A stretch of DNA of 51,492 bases from a virus: positions 1-51,492 of the IMG/VR virus record IMGVR_UViG_3300042731_008773; one strand, written 5' to 3'. A model generated the notes under the pieces. It saw nothing but the letters and a program-made list of their open reading frames with translations. It was not told the DNA's origin and ran no database searches. A program made the translations under genes and the position numbers. Positions 40,456 through 49,901 of the stretch are shown here, piece after piece (position 1 is the stretch's first letter; each line of letters starts with the position of its first letter).

Positions 40456-41610
40456 ATGCATGATGATACCTTAATACTTGAAACATTATCTCAAGATGCT
40501 CATCTCTCTTTAAATAAAAAATTATTAAAAATTCTTGGAATAAATACTACATTAATTTTATCTGATTTAATCTCAAAATATAAATATTTTAAATTAAAAA
40601 ATGAATTAGATGAAGAAATGTTTTTTTATAACTCAATGCATAATATTATGAAAGATACTACATTAACACCAAAACAACAAAGAAAAGCAATAGAAATATT
40701 AGAAGAAAAAAAGATACTTGAAACAAAACTCAATAGAAAAAATAAAAAAACATACCCCACAAAACATTTTAAAATAAATTTTAATCGATTAGAAGAAATA
40801 TTAAAATCATCTGATAAAATAGTACATACTATGTGCCCAAATGTCACATACGAATGTGACCAAAAGACACATACGAATGTGACCAAAGGTCAGTGTAATA
40901 AGAATAATATTAATAAGAATAATATTAATAAATCTTTTAATAAATTAAAAGATAACAGGTTTGAAAAACCTGTCAATTTTGATAATTCTCCTAATAATAA
41001 AAATAACAAAAATAAACATCCTAAAATAAATGAATTTACAATTAAAATTATCACTCTATGGAATAAATGTCCTTCTGTTCCTACAAAACATAAAATAGAT
41101 AAGTATTACAAATTTCATTCTAAAGTACAAAAATATATTAATGCTTTAAAAGCAGGAATGTTTGGAGAAATAATAGATCTATCAAGAGATTATATGTATA
41201 AAAATGCAATCATGGAAAAAGATTTAACAAAAAAATATACTGAAGCAGAAATTAAAAAAATAGTATCTAATTGTTTATTGGCTTACAAAGAAGGGTATTG
41301 GCCAACAAATAAAAATATATTACCTAAATCAATTTCTGAATTATTTTATTCAACACCTTTTTATTCAACAAAATATGTTCCTGGTGAATCCAAAAGTCAT
41401 TTTTTATATATTCATGCTAGACCCCCACGTAAAATAAGAAAATCAAAATCTTCAGAAATAGTTAAAAGAGAAATGGAAGCAAGAAAGTGTATACTTACTG
41501 AAGAAGAAGAAAAAATTCTTGATAAACAACTTAGTAGACAAATAGAGGAGCGTATGTTTAGACGTCAGATAGCAGCAGGAACATATATACCAATGGAGGA
41601 TGTAAAATGA
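40456..41610 (+). CDS. Replication initiator-like protein (DnaD/helix-turn-helix)
   Basis: The 384-residue protein starts MHDDTLILETLSQDAHLSLNKKLLKILG, a winged-helix pattern (TLTPKQQRKAIEILEEKKILE) of phage initiator proteins. A low-complexity Asn/Lys linker (about residues 150-185) follows and a C-terminal helical domain (KIITLWNKCPSVP...). It would load helicase at the origin. Its linker DNA contains iterons and an AT-rich stretch, so the origin probably lies inside this gene (separate feature). Confidence 0.65.
   Translation: MHDDTLILETLSQDAHLSLNKKLLKILGINTTLILSDLISKYKYFKLKNELDEEMFFYNSMHNIMKDTTLTPKQQRKAIEILEEKKILETKLNRKNKKTYPTKHFKINFNRLEEILKSSDKIVHTMCPNVTYECDQKTHTNVTKGQCNKNNINKNNINKSFNKLKDNRFEKPVNFDNSPNNKNNKNKHPKINEFTIKIITLWNKCPSVPTKHKIDKYYKFHSKVQKYINALKAGMFGEIIDLSRDYMYKNAIMEKDLTKKYTEAEIKKIVSNCLLAYKEGYWPTNKNILPKSISELFYSTPFYSTKYVPGESKSHFLYIHARPPRKIRKSKSSEIVKREMEARKCILTEEEEKILDKQLSRQIEERMFRRQIAAGTYIPMEDVK
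40845..40973 (+). other. Candidate replication origin inside the initiator gene
   Basis: A 20-bp iteron (begins CACATACGAATGTGACC) occurs at 40845-40864 and 40868-40887; each has an internal CACAT-ATGTG palindrome. The 23-base period is not a multiple of three, so the repeat is kept at the DNA level, not the protein level. It is followed by a 15-bp AT-rich tandem (40896-40910, 40911-40925) and an 8-bp palindrome ACAGGTTT/AAACCTGT (40955-40973). This matches the lambda O-gene type origin layout. Confidence 0.55.
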
Positions 41611-41771
41611 AAATTTTATTTATTATTTTAATTAGTTTATTATTTCTCCTTATATTTATTTTTATTCTTTTATTAAAAATTGAAATGAGAAATAAAAAGA
41701 AGCAAAAGAAAATAATAATATTATCACAAAATGGTATCACATATGGATTAATTAAAAACAAGGAGCTTTAA
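41607..41771 (+). CDS. Small membrane protein (54 residues)
   Basis: The ATG at 41607 overlaps the preceding TGA (ATGA). The product has one hydrophobic helix (about residues 3-22, ILFIILISLLFLLIFIFILL) followed by a basic tail (MRNKKKQKKIIIL). It could anchor replication proteins to the membrane. No family recognised. Confidence 0.55.
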   Translation: MKILFIILISLLFLLIFIFILLLKIEMRNKKKQKKIIILSQNGITYGLIKNKEL

Positions 41772-41775
41772 AAAT

Positions 41776-43170
41776 ATGTCAAAGTGGAAAAGAAAACAAA
41801 TTGATGTTGATATTGAGAAAGATATTCTTATTGGAATAATAACAAACGATAGATTTATTACAGAAATTCAAAAAATGTTAGTGATGGAAAACTTTAAAAC
41901 ACCATATGCAAAAAAAATAGTTATGTGGTGTAATGAATATTTTAAAAAATATAAAAAAGCTCCAGGAAAAAATATAAAAAGTATTTTTAATTCTTATATT
42001 AAAAATCAAAATATAGATGAAACACAAATTGAATTAATAGAAAAATTTTTATCAGGTTTATCTGATTCTTATATTAAAAAAAATTTTAATCTTCAGTATG
42101 CACTTGACAAAGCAGAATTATATTTTAGAACACGTCAAATTGAATTGCATAGAGATAATATAGTTGCATTACTTATGCGAAATGAGATTGATGAGGCAGA
42201 AAAAGAAATTGCAACATTTAAAAGAGTTACAAGACCCTCTACAGTTGGTATTGATATATTAAATGACAATATTAATAAATATTTGAATGAAGAATATGAG
42301 AAATTGTTTTCTTTACCAGGTGATTTGGGAAAACTCGTTGGAACTTTTCACCGTGGAGATTTTGTAGCTGTTGCAGGTCCGGCAAAACGAGGTAAAACAT
42401 GGTGGCTCATACTTTTTGCTATGGAGTCCTTTTTTGCTGAATTAAATATTTTATATTTTGATCTTGAATCTACAGAATCAAAAATGTTAAATCGATTCTA
42501 TACCCATATGTCCGGACAACCAAAAAATAAAGAAATAATTTCTTTGCCTTATTTTGATGAGAATAATTTTATACAACAACGTAAGGTTAAAAAAGAAGGA
42601 TTAACAGGAAAAATAATTAATAAAAAAAGAGAACAACTAAAACAAATGGTAGCAAAAGGTTCTATTAGATTAATGAATGCGGCTCAGTATAGTATTAATG
42701 TTACTGATATAAAAGTAATTCTTGATAATTTAGAATATTATCATAACTTTATTCCAGATGTAATTATTATTGATTATGGTGATATATTATCTCCAGAAAA
42801 ATATTATGAGGGTAAAGATGAAAGACATAGAATAAATAGAACGTGGGGTTCACTTAGAAGTTTAGCTCAGGAAAAGCATTGTCTTGTTGTCACCGGTACA
42901 CATACAAATAAATTGACTTTTAAAAAAGATATAGAACAAGGTGATCTATCAGAGGATATAAGAAAAATGGCACATATTACACATGGAATAGCTCTTAATC
43001 AAACAACTGAGGACAAAAAACAATCTCTTATGAGAATAGGTGTAATAGCTTTGCGTGAGGAAGAATTTTTTGTTGATGAGGAAGTTATTGTATTACAATG
43101 TTTAAAGATAGGACAACCTTATATTGATAGTCGATTTAAGAAAAAAGTAAAAAATTTAAATGAAGGATAA
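41776..43170 (+). CDS. Replicative DnaB-like helicase
   Basis: The 464-residue protein has a short N-terminal helical region and a RecA-like SF4 domain. Walker A is AGPAKRGKTWW (about residue 196), Walker B is the IIIDYGD segment (about 333), and a later VVTGTHTNKL segment precedes the arginine-finger region. It unwinds DNA at the fork beside the separate primase. The N-terminal region is shorter than in bacterial DnaB. Confidence 0.8.
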   Translation: MSKWKRKQIDVDIEKDILIGIITNDRFITEIQKMLVMENFKTPYAKKIVMWCNEYFKKYKKAPGKNIKSIFNSYIKNQNIDETQIELIEKFLSGLSDSYIKKNFNLQYALDKAELYFRTRQIELHRDNIVALLMRNEIDEAEKEIATFKRVTRPSTVGIDILNDNINKYLNEEYEKLFSLPGDLGKLVGTFHRGDFVAVAGPAKRGKTWWLILFAMESFFAELNILYFDLESTESKMLNRFYTHMSGQPKNKEIISLPYFDENNFIQQRKVKKEGLTGKIINKKREQLKQMVAKGSIRLMNAAQYSINVTDIKVILDNLEYYHNFIPDVIIIDYGDILSPEKYYEGKDERHRINRTWGSLRSLAQEKHCLVVTGTHTNKLTFKKDIEQGDLSEDIRKMAHITHGIALNQTTEDKKQSLMRIGVIALREEEFFVDEEVIVLQCLKIGQPYIDSRFKKKVKNLNEG

Positions 43171-43175
43171 AAATT

Positions 43176-43231
43176 ATAAATTTTTTAATTCTAATGTGTA
43201 TATATTTATAGATGAATAAAATATTTTAAAA
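43176..43231 (+). promoter_or_regulatory. 56-bp repeated promoter-like element, copy 2
   Basis: Identical over 56 bp to 605-660 and located just before the QueE gene (ATG 43245). The identity of a non-coding 56-mer 42 kb apart indicates recent copying or strong selection. It is followed by AAAGGGAAAAG as ribosome site. Confidence 0.6.
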
Positions 43232-43244
43232 AAGGGAAAAGTAT

Positions 43245-43895
43245 ATGAGTATAAGATTATTAATACAAAAAATTTATTCCTCATTTGATAGTGAAGTAAA
43301 TGCTTATGGACAAGGTTATCCAACAACTATAATTAAGATGGCTGGCTGCAATATGGATTGTCCACATTGTGATATTGATTATGGCCCATTAAAGAGTAGC
43401 CAAATGTCGATACAAGAAATAATAGAGTTTATTAAAACAAAAAAAGTAACAATTACAGGGGGTGAACCACTTCTCCAAACAGAAAATTTATCTGTTTTAT
43501 TAGATAGATTAATAAATAAAAATATTCATATAACAATAAAAACTAATGGATCATTACCTCTACTTGCTGTTGATTCTGAATTAGCCTCTTATGTAGTTGA
43601 TTTTAAATTACATGATCCAGAATCTTTTTTATTTGAAAATGTTAAAAATTTAAGTACATATGATTGGATAAAGTTTGTAATTGACTCAAATGAGCAATAT
43701 AGACAAGCTCTTGTTTACATAAGAGCAATAAAACAAATTAATAGTTGTGTAAAAATTGCATTAAGTCCTATTCATAAAATAAAAGCAGGTAAACATATAA
43801 TTACACCAACTCCAGAAGAATTATTATCATGGATGATACTGGATGAAATAACTGATAATACTGTTAATTTTCAATTACATAAATTTATTAGATAA
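43245..43895 (+). CDS. queE: QueE-like radical SAM enzyme
   Basis: The 216-residue protein has CNMDCPHC (Cys35, Cys39, Cys42), the radical SAM C-x3-C-x2-C iron-sulfur motif, and TITGGEPLLQ. It begins with a QueE-type segment (IYSSFDSEVNAYGQGYPTTIIKMAGC). QueE makes 7-carboxy-7-deazaguanine. In phages it feeds 7-deazaguanine DNA modification that blocks restriction. No partner genes (queC, queD, folE, dpdA) are visible in this window, so they may lie outside or come from the host. Confidence 0.8.
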   Translation: MSIRLLIQKIYSSFDSEVNAYGQGYPTTIIKMAGCNMDCPHCDIDYGPLKSSQMSIQEIIEFIKTKKVTITGGEPLLQTENLSVLLDRLINKNIHITIKTNGSLPLLAVDSELASYVVDFKLHDPESFLFENVKNLSTYDWIKFVIDSNEQYRQALVYIRAIKQINSCVKIALSPIHKIKAGKHIITPTPEELLSWMILDEITDNTVNFQLHKFIR

Positions 43896-43956
43896 AAAAG
43901 CTATTCTTATTTATTATTAAAGAATAAAATTAAAAAAATAATTTGGAGGAATTTAT

Positions 43957-44484
43957 ATGAATATAAAAAGAATGAAACAAGCTGGGGAGGAACTAAATGA
44001 AATTATTAAGCTTGATGTTCCAATTGATCTTAATACAAATGATAAAGAAATACTTACTCTTGATATTGAAGAAGTAGCAGCAATGCTTGAGAAGGGGGAT
44101 CAAATTTCTTTTAAAACTGCTGAGACTATCAAAGAGCTTGGATTTGATATTCCTAAAGGAGTTATAATTCTTGAAGAAAAAAAAGAAAAAGAATTAAATT
44201 TAGATCCTATTAATCCCCCCTCTATTTCAAAAACTCCTACAACAGTAAAAACACAATACTCAAAAAAACCTGGTGTTATAAAAACTATTCTTTTACTTAT
44301 TGATGAATATGGTCCAATTACAAAAGATGAAATATTAGAAAAACTTGTAGAAGAATTTTCTGATAGAAAAGAAACAGCAATGAAAAAAACAATAAGTGCT
44401 TGGCTTCCTAATGGTTTTAATAAAAGGAAAGGTTTAAATATTATAAAAACTAAAAAAGGATTTATTAACAAAACAAAAAAATGA
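43957..44484 (+). CDS. Protein with C-terminal winged-helix-like domain
   Basis: The 175-residue protein has an acidic N-half (EEVAAMLEKGDQISFKTAETIKELGF), a Pro/Thr-rich linker (PPSISKTPTTVKTQ) and a C-terminal winged-helix-like region (VIKTILLLIDEYGPITKDEILEKLVEEF...KTISAWLPNGF). It probably binds DNA. It overlaps the methyltransferase by four bases. Family not recognised. Confidence 0.5.
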   Translation: MNIKRMKQAGEELNEIIKLDVPIDLNTNDKEILTLDIEEVAAMLEKGDQISFKTAETIKELGFDIPKGVIILEEKKEKELNLDPINPPSISKTPTTVKTQYSKKPGVIKTILLLIDEYGPITKDEILEKLVEEFSDRKETAMKKTISAWLPNGFNKRKGLNIIKTKKGFINKTKK

Positions 44485-45224
44485 ATTTAAAGGAATGGGT
44501 AAATAAAAATAAACTCAATAATTCTTTTATTAATTGTAATTGTATGGATTTAATGAAAGAATTTCCAAATAAAATTATTGATTTAGCAATTGTTGATCCC
44601 CCTTTCTTTTCAGGACCTAATAAGAAAAATTATTACAGAGGAGGAAATAGTAAAAAATATAACACTGCTTATAAAGATATTTGTTCTTGGGAAACTCCTA
44701 AACAAAATTATTTTGATGAATTGTTGCGTGTTTCAAAAAATCAAATTATTTGGGGAATAAATTATTATAATATTAATTATCTTGGAACTGGAAGAATAAT
44801 TTGGGATAAAAAAAATGATATTCCAGGCAATTCATTTTCCGATTGTGAAATTGCTTATTGTAGTTTATTTCATCATGTACGTATTTTTAGATATTTATGG
44901 TCAGGTTTTCGACAAGAAAATATGAAAAATAAAGAGAAAAAAATACATCCAACTCAGAAACCTTTGGAACTTTATCGATGGATTTTAAAGAATTATGCTG
45001 AAGAAGGAAATATTATCTTAGATACACATGTAGGTTCTGGAAGTTCTATTATTGCATGTATTGAATTTGGTTTTAAATATATTGGATGTGAATTAGATAA
45101 TGATTATTATAATAAAGCACAGAAAAGAATAAATGATAGCTACAATGAATTAGAAAATAGTTTAGGACTTATCAATTATACAAAAATAAATAAAAAAGAA
45201 AAAATAAGAAGTTTATTTAAATAA
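44481..45224 (+). CDS. DNA N6-adenine or N4-cytosine methyltransferase
   Basis: The 247-residue protein has the catalytic DPPF (residues 39-42, AIVDPPFFSG) and a later HPTQKPLELYRWIL with DTHVGSGSSIIACIEFG, the AdoMet motif. Catalytic region before the AdoMet motif is the beta-class order. It probably protects phage DNA from restriction; no restriction enzyme is adjacent. DPPF leaves adenine most likely. An alternative is N4-cytosine. Confidence 0.8.
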   Translation: MNLKEWVNKNKLNNSFINCNCMDLMKEFPNKIIDLAIVDPPFFSGPNKKNYYRGGNSKKYNTAYKDICSWETPKQNYFDELLRVSKNQIIWGINYYNINYLGTGRIIWDKKNDIPGNSFSDCEIAYCSLFHHVRIFRYLWSGFRQENMKNKEKKIHPTQKPLELYRWILKNYAEEGNIILDTHVGSGSSIIACIEFGFKYIGCELDNDYYNKAQKRINDSYNELENSLGLINYTKINKKEKIRSLFK

Positions 45225-45235
45225 CGAGGGTAAAA

Positions 45236-46279
45236 ATGAAAATAAATAAAAAAGAATTATTAAATATTTTAACGGCAATAAAACCAGGACTTGCTGCAAC
45301 TAATTTTGTTGATTATAGTAATAACTTTATATTTACAGGTAAAGAAATAATGACTTATAATAATACAATAGCAATTAGTTATCCTTATAAATCAAATTTT
45401 AAATGTTCAGTTCTAGCGGACAAATTTTATAATTTAATATTAAATATAGATGAACAGGAATTTGTAATGATTCAAAAAGAAAATGAACTAAAAATTAGAT
45501 CAAAAGGAATAAAAGCTTCAATACAAATAAATAATATTAATATTGAAAATATTGTTGAAGAAATTAAACCATCAAATATTAATATTAAATGGGAAACGTT
45601 ACCAGATGATTTCAAAAAAGGAGTAGAATTTTGTTTGTTTTCATTGTCTAACAGCAATTCGATGCAACCAGCATTAACTTCTATGCGTCCAGCATTAACT
45701 TCTATGCTTATTGATCATACTCGAATTATTAGTTGTGATAATTATAGAATCACTCAATTTTTATTAAAAAATAAAATAGAATATAAATTTTTATTACCTG
45801 GCAGAGCTGCTCATGAATTAGTTAAATTTAATATTGTTAAATATTATTTAACAGGGACATGGATCTATTTTAGTACAGATATTGGAGTAGTATTTTGTTC
45901 ACGACGTGATTTGAGTATATATCCTGAAATTGATAATCTATTAAAAGTTGAAGGAAAAAAAATAATTTTATCAAAAAAAATAAAAGATAATGTTAATATA
46001 GCAGCAATTATGGCGGAAGAAGATTTTAATCATAAGAAAGGAGTAACAATCGATATTAATAAGAATAAAATTATATGTAAAGGTGAAAGTAATGTTGGTT
46101 GTATAGAATCTTTTGAAATAATTGATAATGAAGAAGATATTACGTTTAAAATAGATCCTTTATTTTTTTCACAAATACTTGATAGAAGTACTACTTTAAT
46201 TTATGATGAGAGGACATTAAGATTATTATTTGAATCAGATAATTTTAAACATGTTTTAATGTGTCGGGGAAAAAAGTAA
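45236..46279 (+). CDS. dnaN: Sliding clamp (DnaN-like)
   Basis: The 347-residue protein has three successive beta-rich parts, begins MKINKKELLNILTAIKPGL, and has a middle ITF-like stretch and a C-terminal FKIDPLFFSQILDRSTTLIYDE. The pattern and its place next to polymerase and clamp loader support a beta-clamp. A perfect tandem, PALTSM-R-PALTSM (about residues 144-156), comes from a 21-bp duplication. The clamp tethers the polymerase. Confidence 0.65.
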   Translation: MKINKKELLNILTAIKPGLAATNFVDYSNNFIFTGKEIMTYNNTIAISYPYKSNFKCSVLADKFYNLILNIDEQEFVMIQKENELKIRSKGIKASIQINNINIENIVEEIKPSNINIKWETLPDDFKKGVEFCLFSLSNSNSMQPALTSMRPALTSMLIDHTRIISCDNYRITQFLLKNKIEYKFLLPGRAAHELVKFNIVKYYLTGTWIYFSTDIGVVFCSRRDLSIYPEIDNLLKVEGKKIILSKKIKDNVNIAAIMAEEDFNHKKGVTIDINKNKIICKGESNVGCIESFEIIDNEEDITFKIDPLFFSQILDRSTTLIYDERTLRLLFESDNFKHVLMCRGKK

Positions 46280-46280
46280 A

Positions 46281-48761
46281 TTGGAAGGTTTTTTTTATAA
46301 AGAGGAAATAAATCAGAAAAAGACTATAAAAAATAATATTTATAATTGTGAAAATTGTGGTCTTGATAAAAATTGTACAACACCTAACATGCCTATTTCT
46401 GGTTTTGGTCAAAAAAAAATTCTTATAGTTGCAGAAGCTCCTGGAGCTAAAGAAGATCAAAAAGGAACACAATTAATTGGTACTGCCGGAAAAACATTAC
46501 GTCTTATTTTAAATGAATATAATATTGATCTTGATAAAGATTGTTGGAAAACAAATGCTGTTAATTGCCGTCCACCAATGAACAGAACACCAAAAACGAA
46601 AGAAATTAATTGCTGTCGACATAAATTAATTAAAACGATTAATGATTTAAAACCTAAAAAAATTATATTGCTTGGTGCTTCAGCACTTGAATCTTTTATT
46701 GGTGATCGTATGCAAAAAATCGGAGGAATTAAAAGGTGGGTTGGATACAGTATTCCTGATCAACATTATAAATGCTGGGTATTTCCTACCTATCATCCGC
46801 AGTATTTAAATTATAATAATAAAGATAAAGTACTCAGACAAATATTTAAAAAACATATTAAAAATGCAATTGGATGGTCAAAAGAATTTAAAGTTTTTAA
46901 ATATAAAATAAAAAAAATTTGTGAGGCATATGGAGCTATAATATATTTAGAATCATTATTAAAAAAACCAATGACTATATTTATAGATTTTGAGACTACC
47001 GGAATAAAACCACATAGAAAAGGGCATAAAGTTCTAACAATGTCTATAACTACATATGATAATGAAGCAACTGCTTTTCCTATTTTTTATAAAAATAAAA
47101 AATTTATGTTGATGCTTAAACGTGTTTTAACTTCACAAAAAATAAAAAAAATTGGACATAATATAAAATTTGAAGACACTTGGTGTAAATGGATATTTGG
47201 TTATAATATTACACCTTGGGCAGCAGATACTATGATAAAAGCTCATTGTGTTGATAACAGAACAGGCATAACAGGATTAAAATTCCAAAGTTATGTTAAT
47301 TTTGGTGTAATTGGATATGATAACAAAGTAGAATCTTACAAAGATGCAAAATCAAAAAATGCAAATGATTTTAATAAATTAGAAGAATTTCCACTTAATG
47401 ATCTTCTTGAATATAATGGGATGGATACACTTTTGACTAAAAAATTGTATCATAAACTAAAATTATCTAAAAATAATATTGAAGGAAATAACTTATTTAC
47501 ACAGGGACAAATTGAATTATCTAAAGTTGAATATAATGGATTACATATAAACATCAAATATTATGAAAAGCAAAACAGAATTCTGTTGAAGAAAATGGAT
47601 TTACTTAAGAAAAAAATACTTGAAAGTGAAGAAGTACAAAAATGGACAGAAGAAAATTTTAATTTTAATTCTGATACTCAACTTTCTAAATTACTTTATA
47701 AAATATTAAACTATAAAATAACGCTACAAACACCAACAGGTAAAGGTTCAGTCAATGCAGAAGCCTTAAAAAAAATTGATACTCCTTTTATTAAAATGAT
47801 TCTTGAATGGAAAAAATTAAATAAAATACAAAATACATATATTGCTGGATTTTTACGTGAAACAGTAAATAATTATATGAGACCTAATTATAATTTAAAT
47901 GTTGCACGAAGTTATAGATCAAGTTCAAGCCATATTAACTTTCAAAATATTCCTGCTCGTGATAAACAAGCACAAAAAATAACACGTGGGGGGATTCTTC
48001 CCCGAACAGGAAGACAATTATTAGAGATTGATTATTCAAAACTTGAAGTATGTATTTCTGCTTGTTATAATAAAGATCCTATCTTAATTGCTGAAGTAAC
48101 TGATCCAACTACTGATATGCATAGAGATACTGCAAGGGATATATTATGCAAAAAAGAAATTACAAAAGAAGAAAGACATTTGGCTAAAAACAATTTAGTT
48201 TTTCCTCTTTTTTATGGTGACTATTATATACAATGTGCTGCAAATTTGTGGAAAAATATGAGTCAAGAGACAAAAATAAATTTGCCCTTTAAAAAATATG
48301 AGCAATTTGAAAATCATATTAAAAAAATTGAGGACAATTTTTGGAATGTAAGATTTAAAGTTTATAATAATTGGAGAAATGAAGTATGGAATGAATATCA
48401 AAAGACAGGTGTAGTATATTCCTATACAGGATTTATTTATAAGGGATATATGAATAGGAAGGAGACTTCTAATTATCAAATACAAGGATCAGCTTTTCAT
48501 TGTTTATTATGGTCACTCATACAATTAAATAAATTCTTAATTGAGAATAAATTTGAAACAGTAATAATTGGACAAATACATGATTCTATAGTTTTTGATA
48601 TTGTTCCTGATGAAATAAAAGAATTATTTCCAGTCATTAGGAAGATAATGACAATAGATATAAGAGAATATTGGAAATGGATTATTGTTCCTTTAAATAT
48701 TGATGCAGAAATAACGGAGATTAATAAGCCTTGGAGTACAAAAGAAGAAATAGAAATATAA
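46281..48761 (+). CDS. Uracil-DNA glycosylase / DNA polymerase I fusion
   Basis: The 826-residue protein starts at TTG 46281 (GGGGA before it). Residues about 20-200 are a family-4 UDG-like domain with Cys23, Cys26, Cys32 and further Cys near 94-112, plus VAEAPGAKED. Residues about 230-420 are a 3'-5' exonuclease (DFETTG, then FEDTW). About 430-826 is a family A polymerase: motif A LEIDYSKLE (about 582), motif B near RHLAKNNLVFPLFYG, motif C QIHDSIVFD (about 766). UDG fused to polymerase is known in some phages. Confidence 0.8.
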   Translation: MEGFFYKEEINQKKTIKNNIYNCENCGLDKNCTTPNMPISGFGQKKILIVAEAPGAKEDQKGTQLIGTAGKTLRLILNEYNIDLDKDCWKTNAVNCRPPMNRTPKTKEINCCRHKLIKTINDLKPKKIILLGASALESFIGDRMQKIGGIKRWVGYSIPDQHYKCWVFPTYHPQYLNYNNKDKVLRQIFKKHIKNAIGWSKEFKVFKYKIKKICEAYGAIIYLESLLKKPMTIFIDFETTGIKPHRKGHKVLTMSITTYDNEATAFPIFYKNKKFMLMLKRVLTSQKIKKIGHNIKFEDTWCKWIFGYNITPWAADTMIKAHCVDNRTGITGLKFQSYVNFGVIGYDNKVESYKDAKSKNANDFNKLEEFPLNDLLEYNGMDTLLTKKLYHKLKLSKNNIEGNNLFTQGQIELSKVEYNGLHINIKYYEKQNRILLKKMDLLKKKILESEEVQKWTEENFNFNSDTQLSKLLYKILNYKITLQTPTGKGSVNAEALKKIDTPFIKMILEWKKLNKIQNTYIAGFLRETVNNYMRPNYNLNVARSYRSSSSHINFQNIPARDKQAQKITRGGILPRTGRQLLEIDYSKLEVCISACYNKDPILIAEVTDPTTDMHRDTARDILCKKEITKEERHLAKNNLVFPLFYGDYYIQCAANLWKNMSQETKINLPFKKYEQFENHIKKIEDNFWNVRFKVYNNWRNEVWNEYQKTGVVYSYTGFIYKGYMNRKETSNYQIQGSAFHCLLWSLIQLNKFLIENKFETVIIGQIHDSIVFDIVPDEIKELFPVIRKIMTIDIREYWKWIIVPLNIDAEITEINKPWSTKEEIEI

Positions 48762-48964
48762 TTATAAAAACAGAATGGTATAAAAAATTAAAACAATTAG
48801 AATTTTTTATAAATTGTCCTAATGTAAAATGCAAAATTAAATTATATAATTCTAAAAAATATAAATTAAAAGGAGAAAAAATAAATAGAAAAGTAAAATG
48901 TTCTTATTGTAAATATTTATTTAGATTAGTAGTTCCAAAATATAAAAATAAAGGAGGAAATTAA
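48731..48964 (+). CDS. Small zinc-ribbon protein
   Basis: The frame begins at TTG 48731, overlapping the polymerase end by 31 bases; no ATG is present before the cysteines. The 77-residue product has C-P-N-V-K-C near residue 29-34 and C-S-Y-C near 57-60, a zinc ribbon, with a basic context. The start is uncertain. It may regulate or bind the replisome. Confidence 0.5.
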   Translation: MEYKRRNRNIIIKTEWYKKLKQLEFFINCPNVKCKIKLYNSKKYKLKGEKINRKVKCSYCKYLFRLVVPKYKNKGGN

Positions 48965-48966
48965 AA

Positions 48967-49872
48967 ATGTCATTACATGTAGATTATAGACCTAAAAATT
49001 TTGATAGTTTTTATGGTAATAAAATTATTATTAAAAATTTAATAGAAGCAATTAAAAATAAAACATTAGCACATACTATATTATTTCATGGAGCAAAAGG
49101 TTGTGGTAAAACAACACTTGCGAGAATAATAAAAAAAGAATTAGGATGCTCCAATTTAGGTTTTTTTGAATTTAATAATGCTAATACACGAGGTATTGAT
49201 ACCGCAAGGGATATTATTGATAATATACAATTTAAAGCAGTTGATGGAAGTATTAAAATTTTTGTGCTTGATGAAGTTCATAAAACAACAAATGATTTTC
49301 AAAATGCTTTATTAAAAGTAACTGAAGAACCTCCTTCTTATGTTTATTTTATTTTATGTACAACTGAACCAAAAAAATTGCTTAATACATTATATAATCG
49401 TTGTGTAAAATTTCAAGTGTCTGAATTAAAAAATAAAGAAATAGAAGAATTATTAAGAAATGTTATTAAAAAAGAAAAAATAAAACTAAATGAGGATATT
49501 CTTGAAATAATAATTGATGAAAGCGAAGGTAATCCACGACAAGCACTAATTATGTTAAATATTGTTAGATATTCTAACACAACAAGAGAGGCGTCTAAAT
49601 TAATTACGGAAGTAACTGATTTATCAAAAAACACTCTTGATTTATGTCGTGCTTTATTAAAAAGAGATAACTGGAAAATGGTTGCTTCAATACTTAAAAA
49701 ATTAAAAGAAGATCCTGAAACTGTACGATATGGAATACTTGGTTATATGTCTAAAGTTCTACTTGATAAAGGAATACCACAAGCAGCAATAGTAATGGAA
49801 TGTTTTGAAGATACTTTTTTTAATTCTAAAAAGGCCGGACTAATATTAGCATGTTATAGAGTTTTTCATTAA
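48967..49872 (+). CDS. Clamp loader AAA+ subunit (DnaX/RFC-like)
   Basis: The 301-residue protein has Walker A HGAKGCGKTT (about residues 43-52), Walker B IFVLDEVHK (about 98-106) with DEVH, sensor 1 YFILCTTEPKK, and a sensor 2-like GNPRQALIML. It loads the sliding clamp. It lies right after the polymerase, completing a clamp-loader-polymerase set. Only one loader subunit is visible in the window. Confidence 0.85.
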   Translation: MSLHVDYRPKNFDSFYGNKIIIKNLIEAIKNKTLAHTILFHGAKGCGKTTLARIIKKELGCSNLGFFEFNNANTRGIDTARDIIDNIQFKAVDGSIKIFVLDEVHKTTNDFQNALLKVTEEPPSYVYFILCTTEPKKLLNTLYNRCVKFQVSELKNKEIEELLRNVIKKEKIKLNEDILEIIIDESEGNPRQALIMLNIVRYSNTTREASKLITEVTDLSKNTLDLCRALLKRDNWKMVASILKKLKEDPETVRYGILGYMSKVLLDKGIPQAAIVMECFEDTFFNSKKAGLILACYRVFH

Positions 49873-49901
49873 AATTTAAATAATAAAGAGGAGGGTGTAA
49901 A

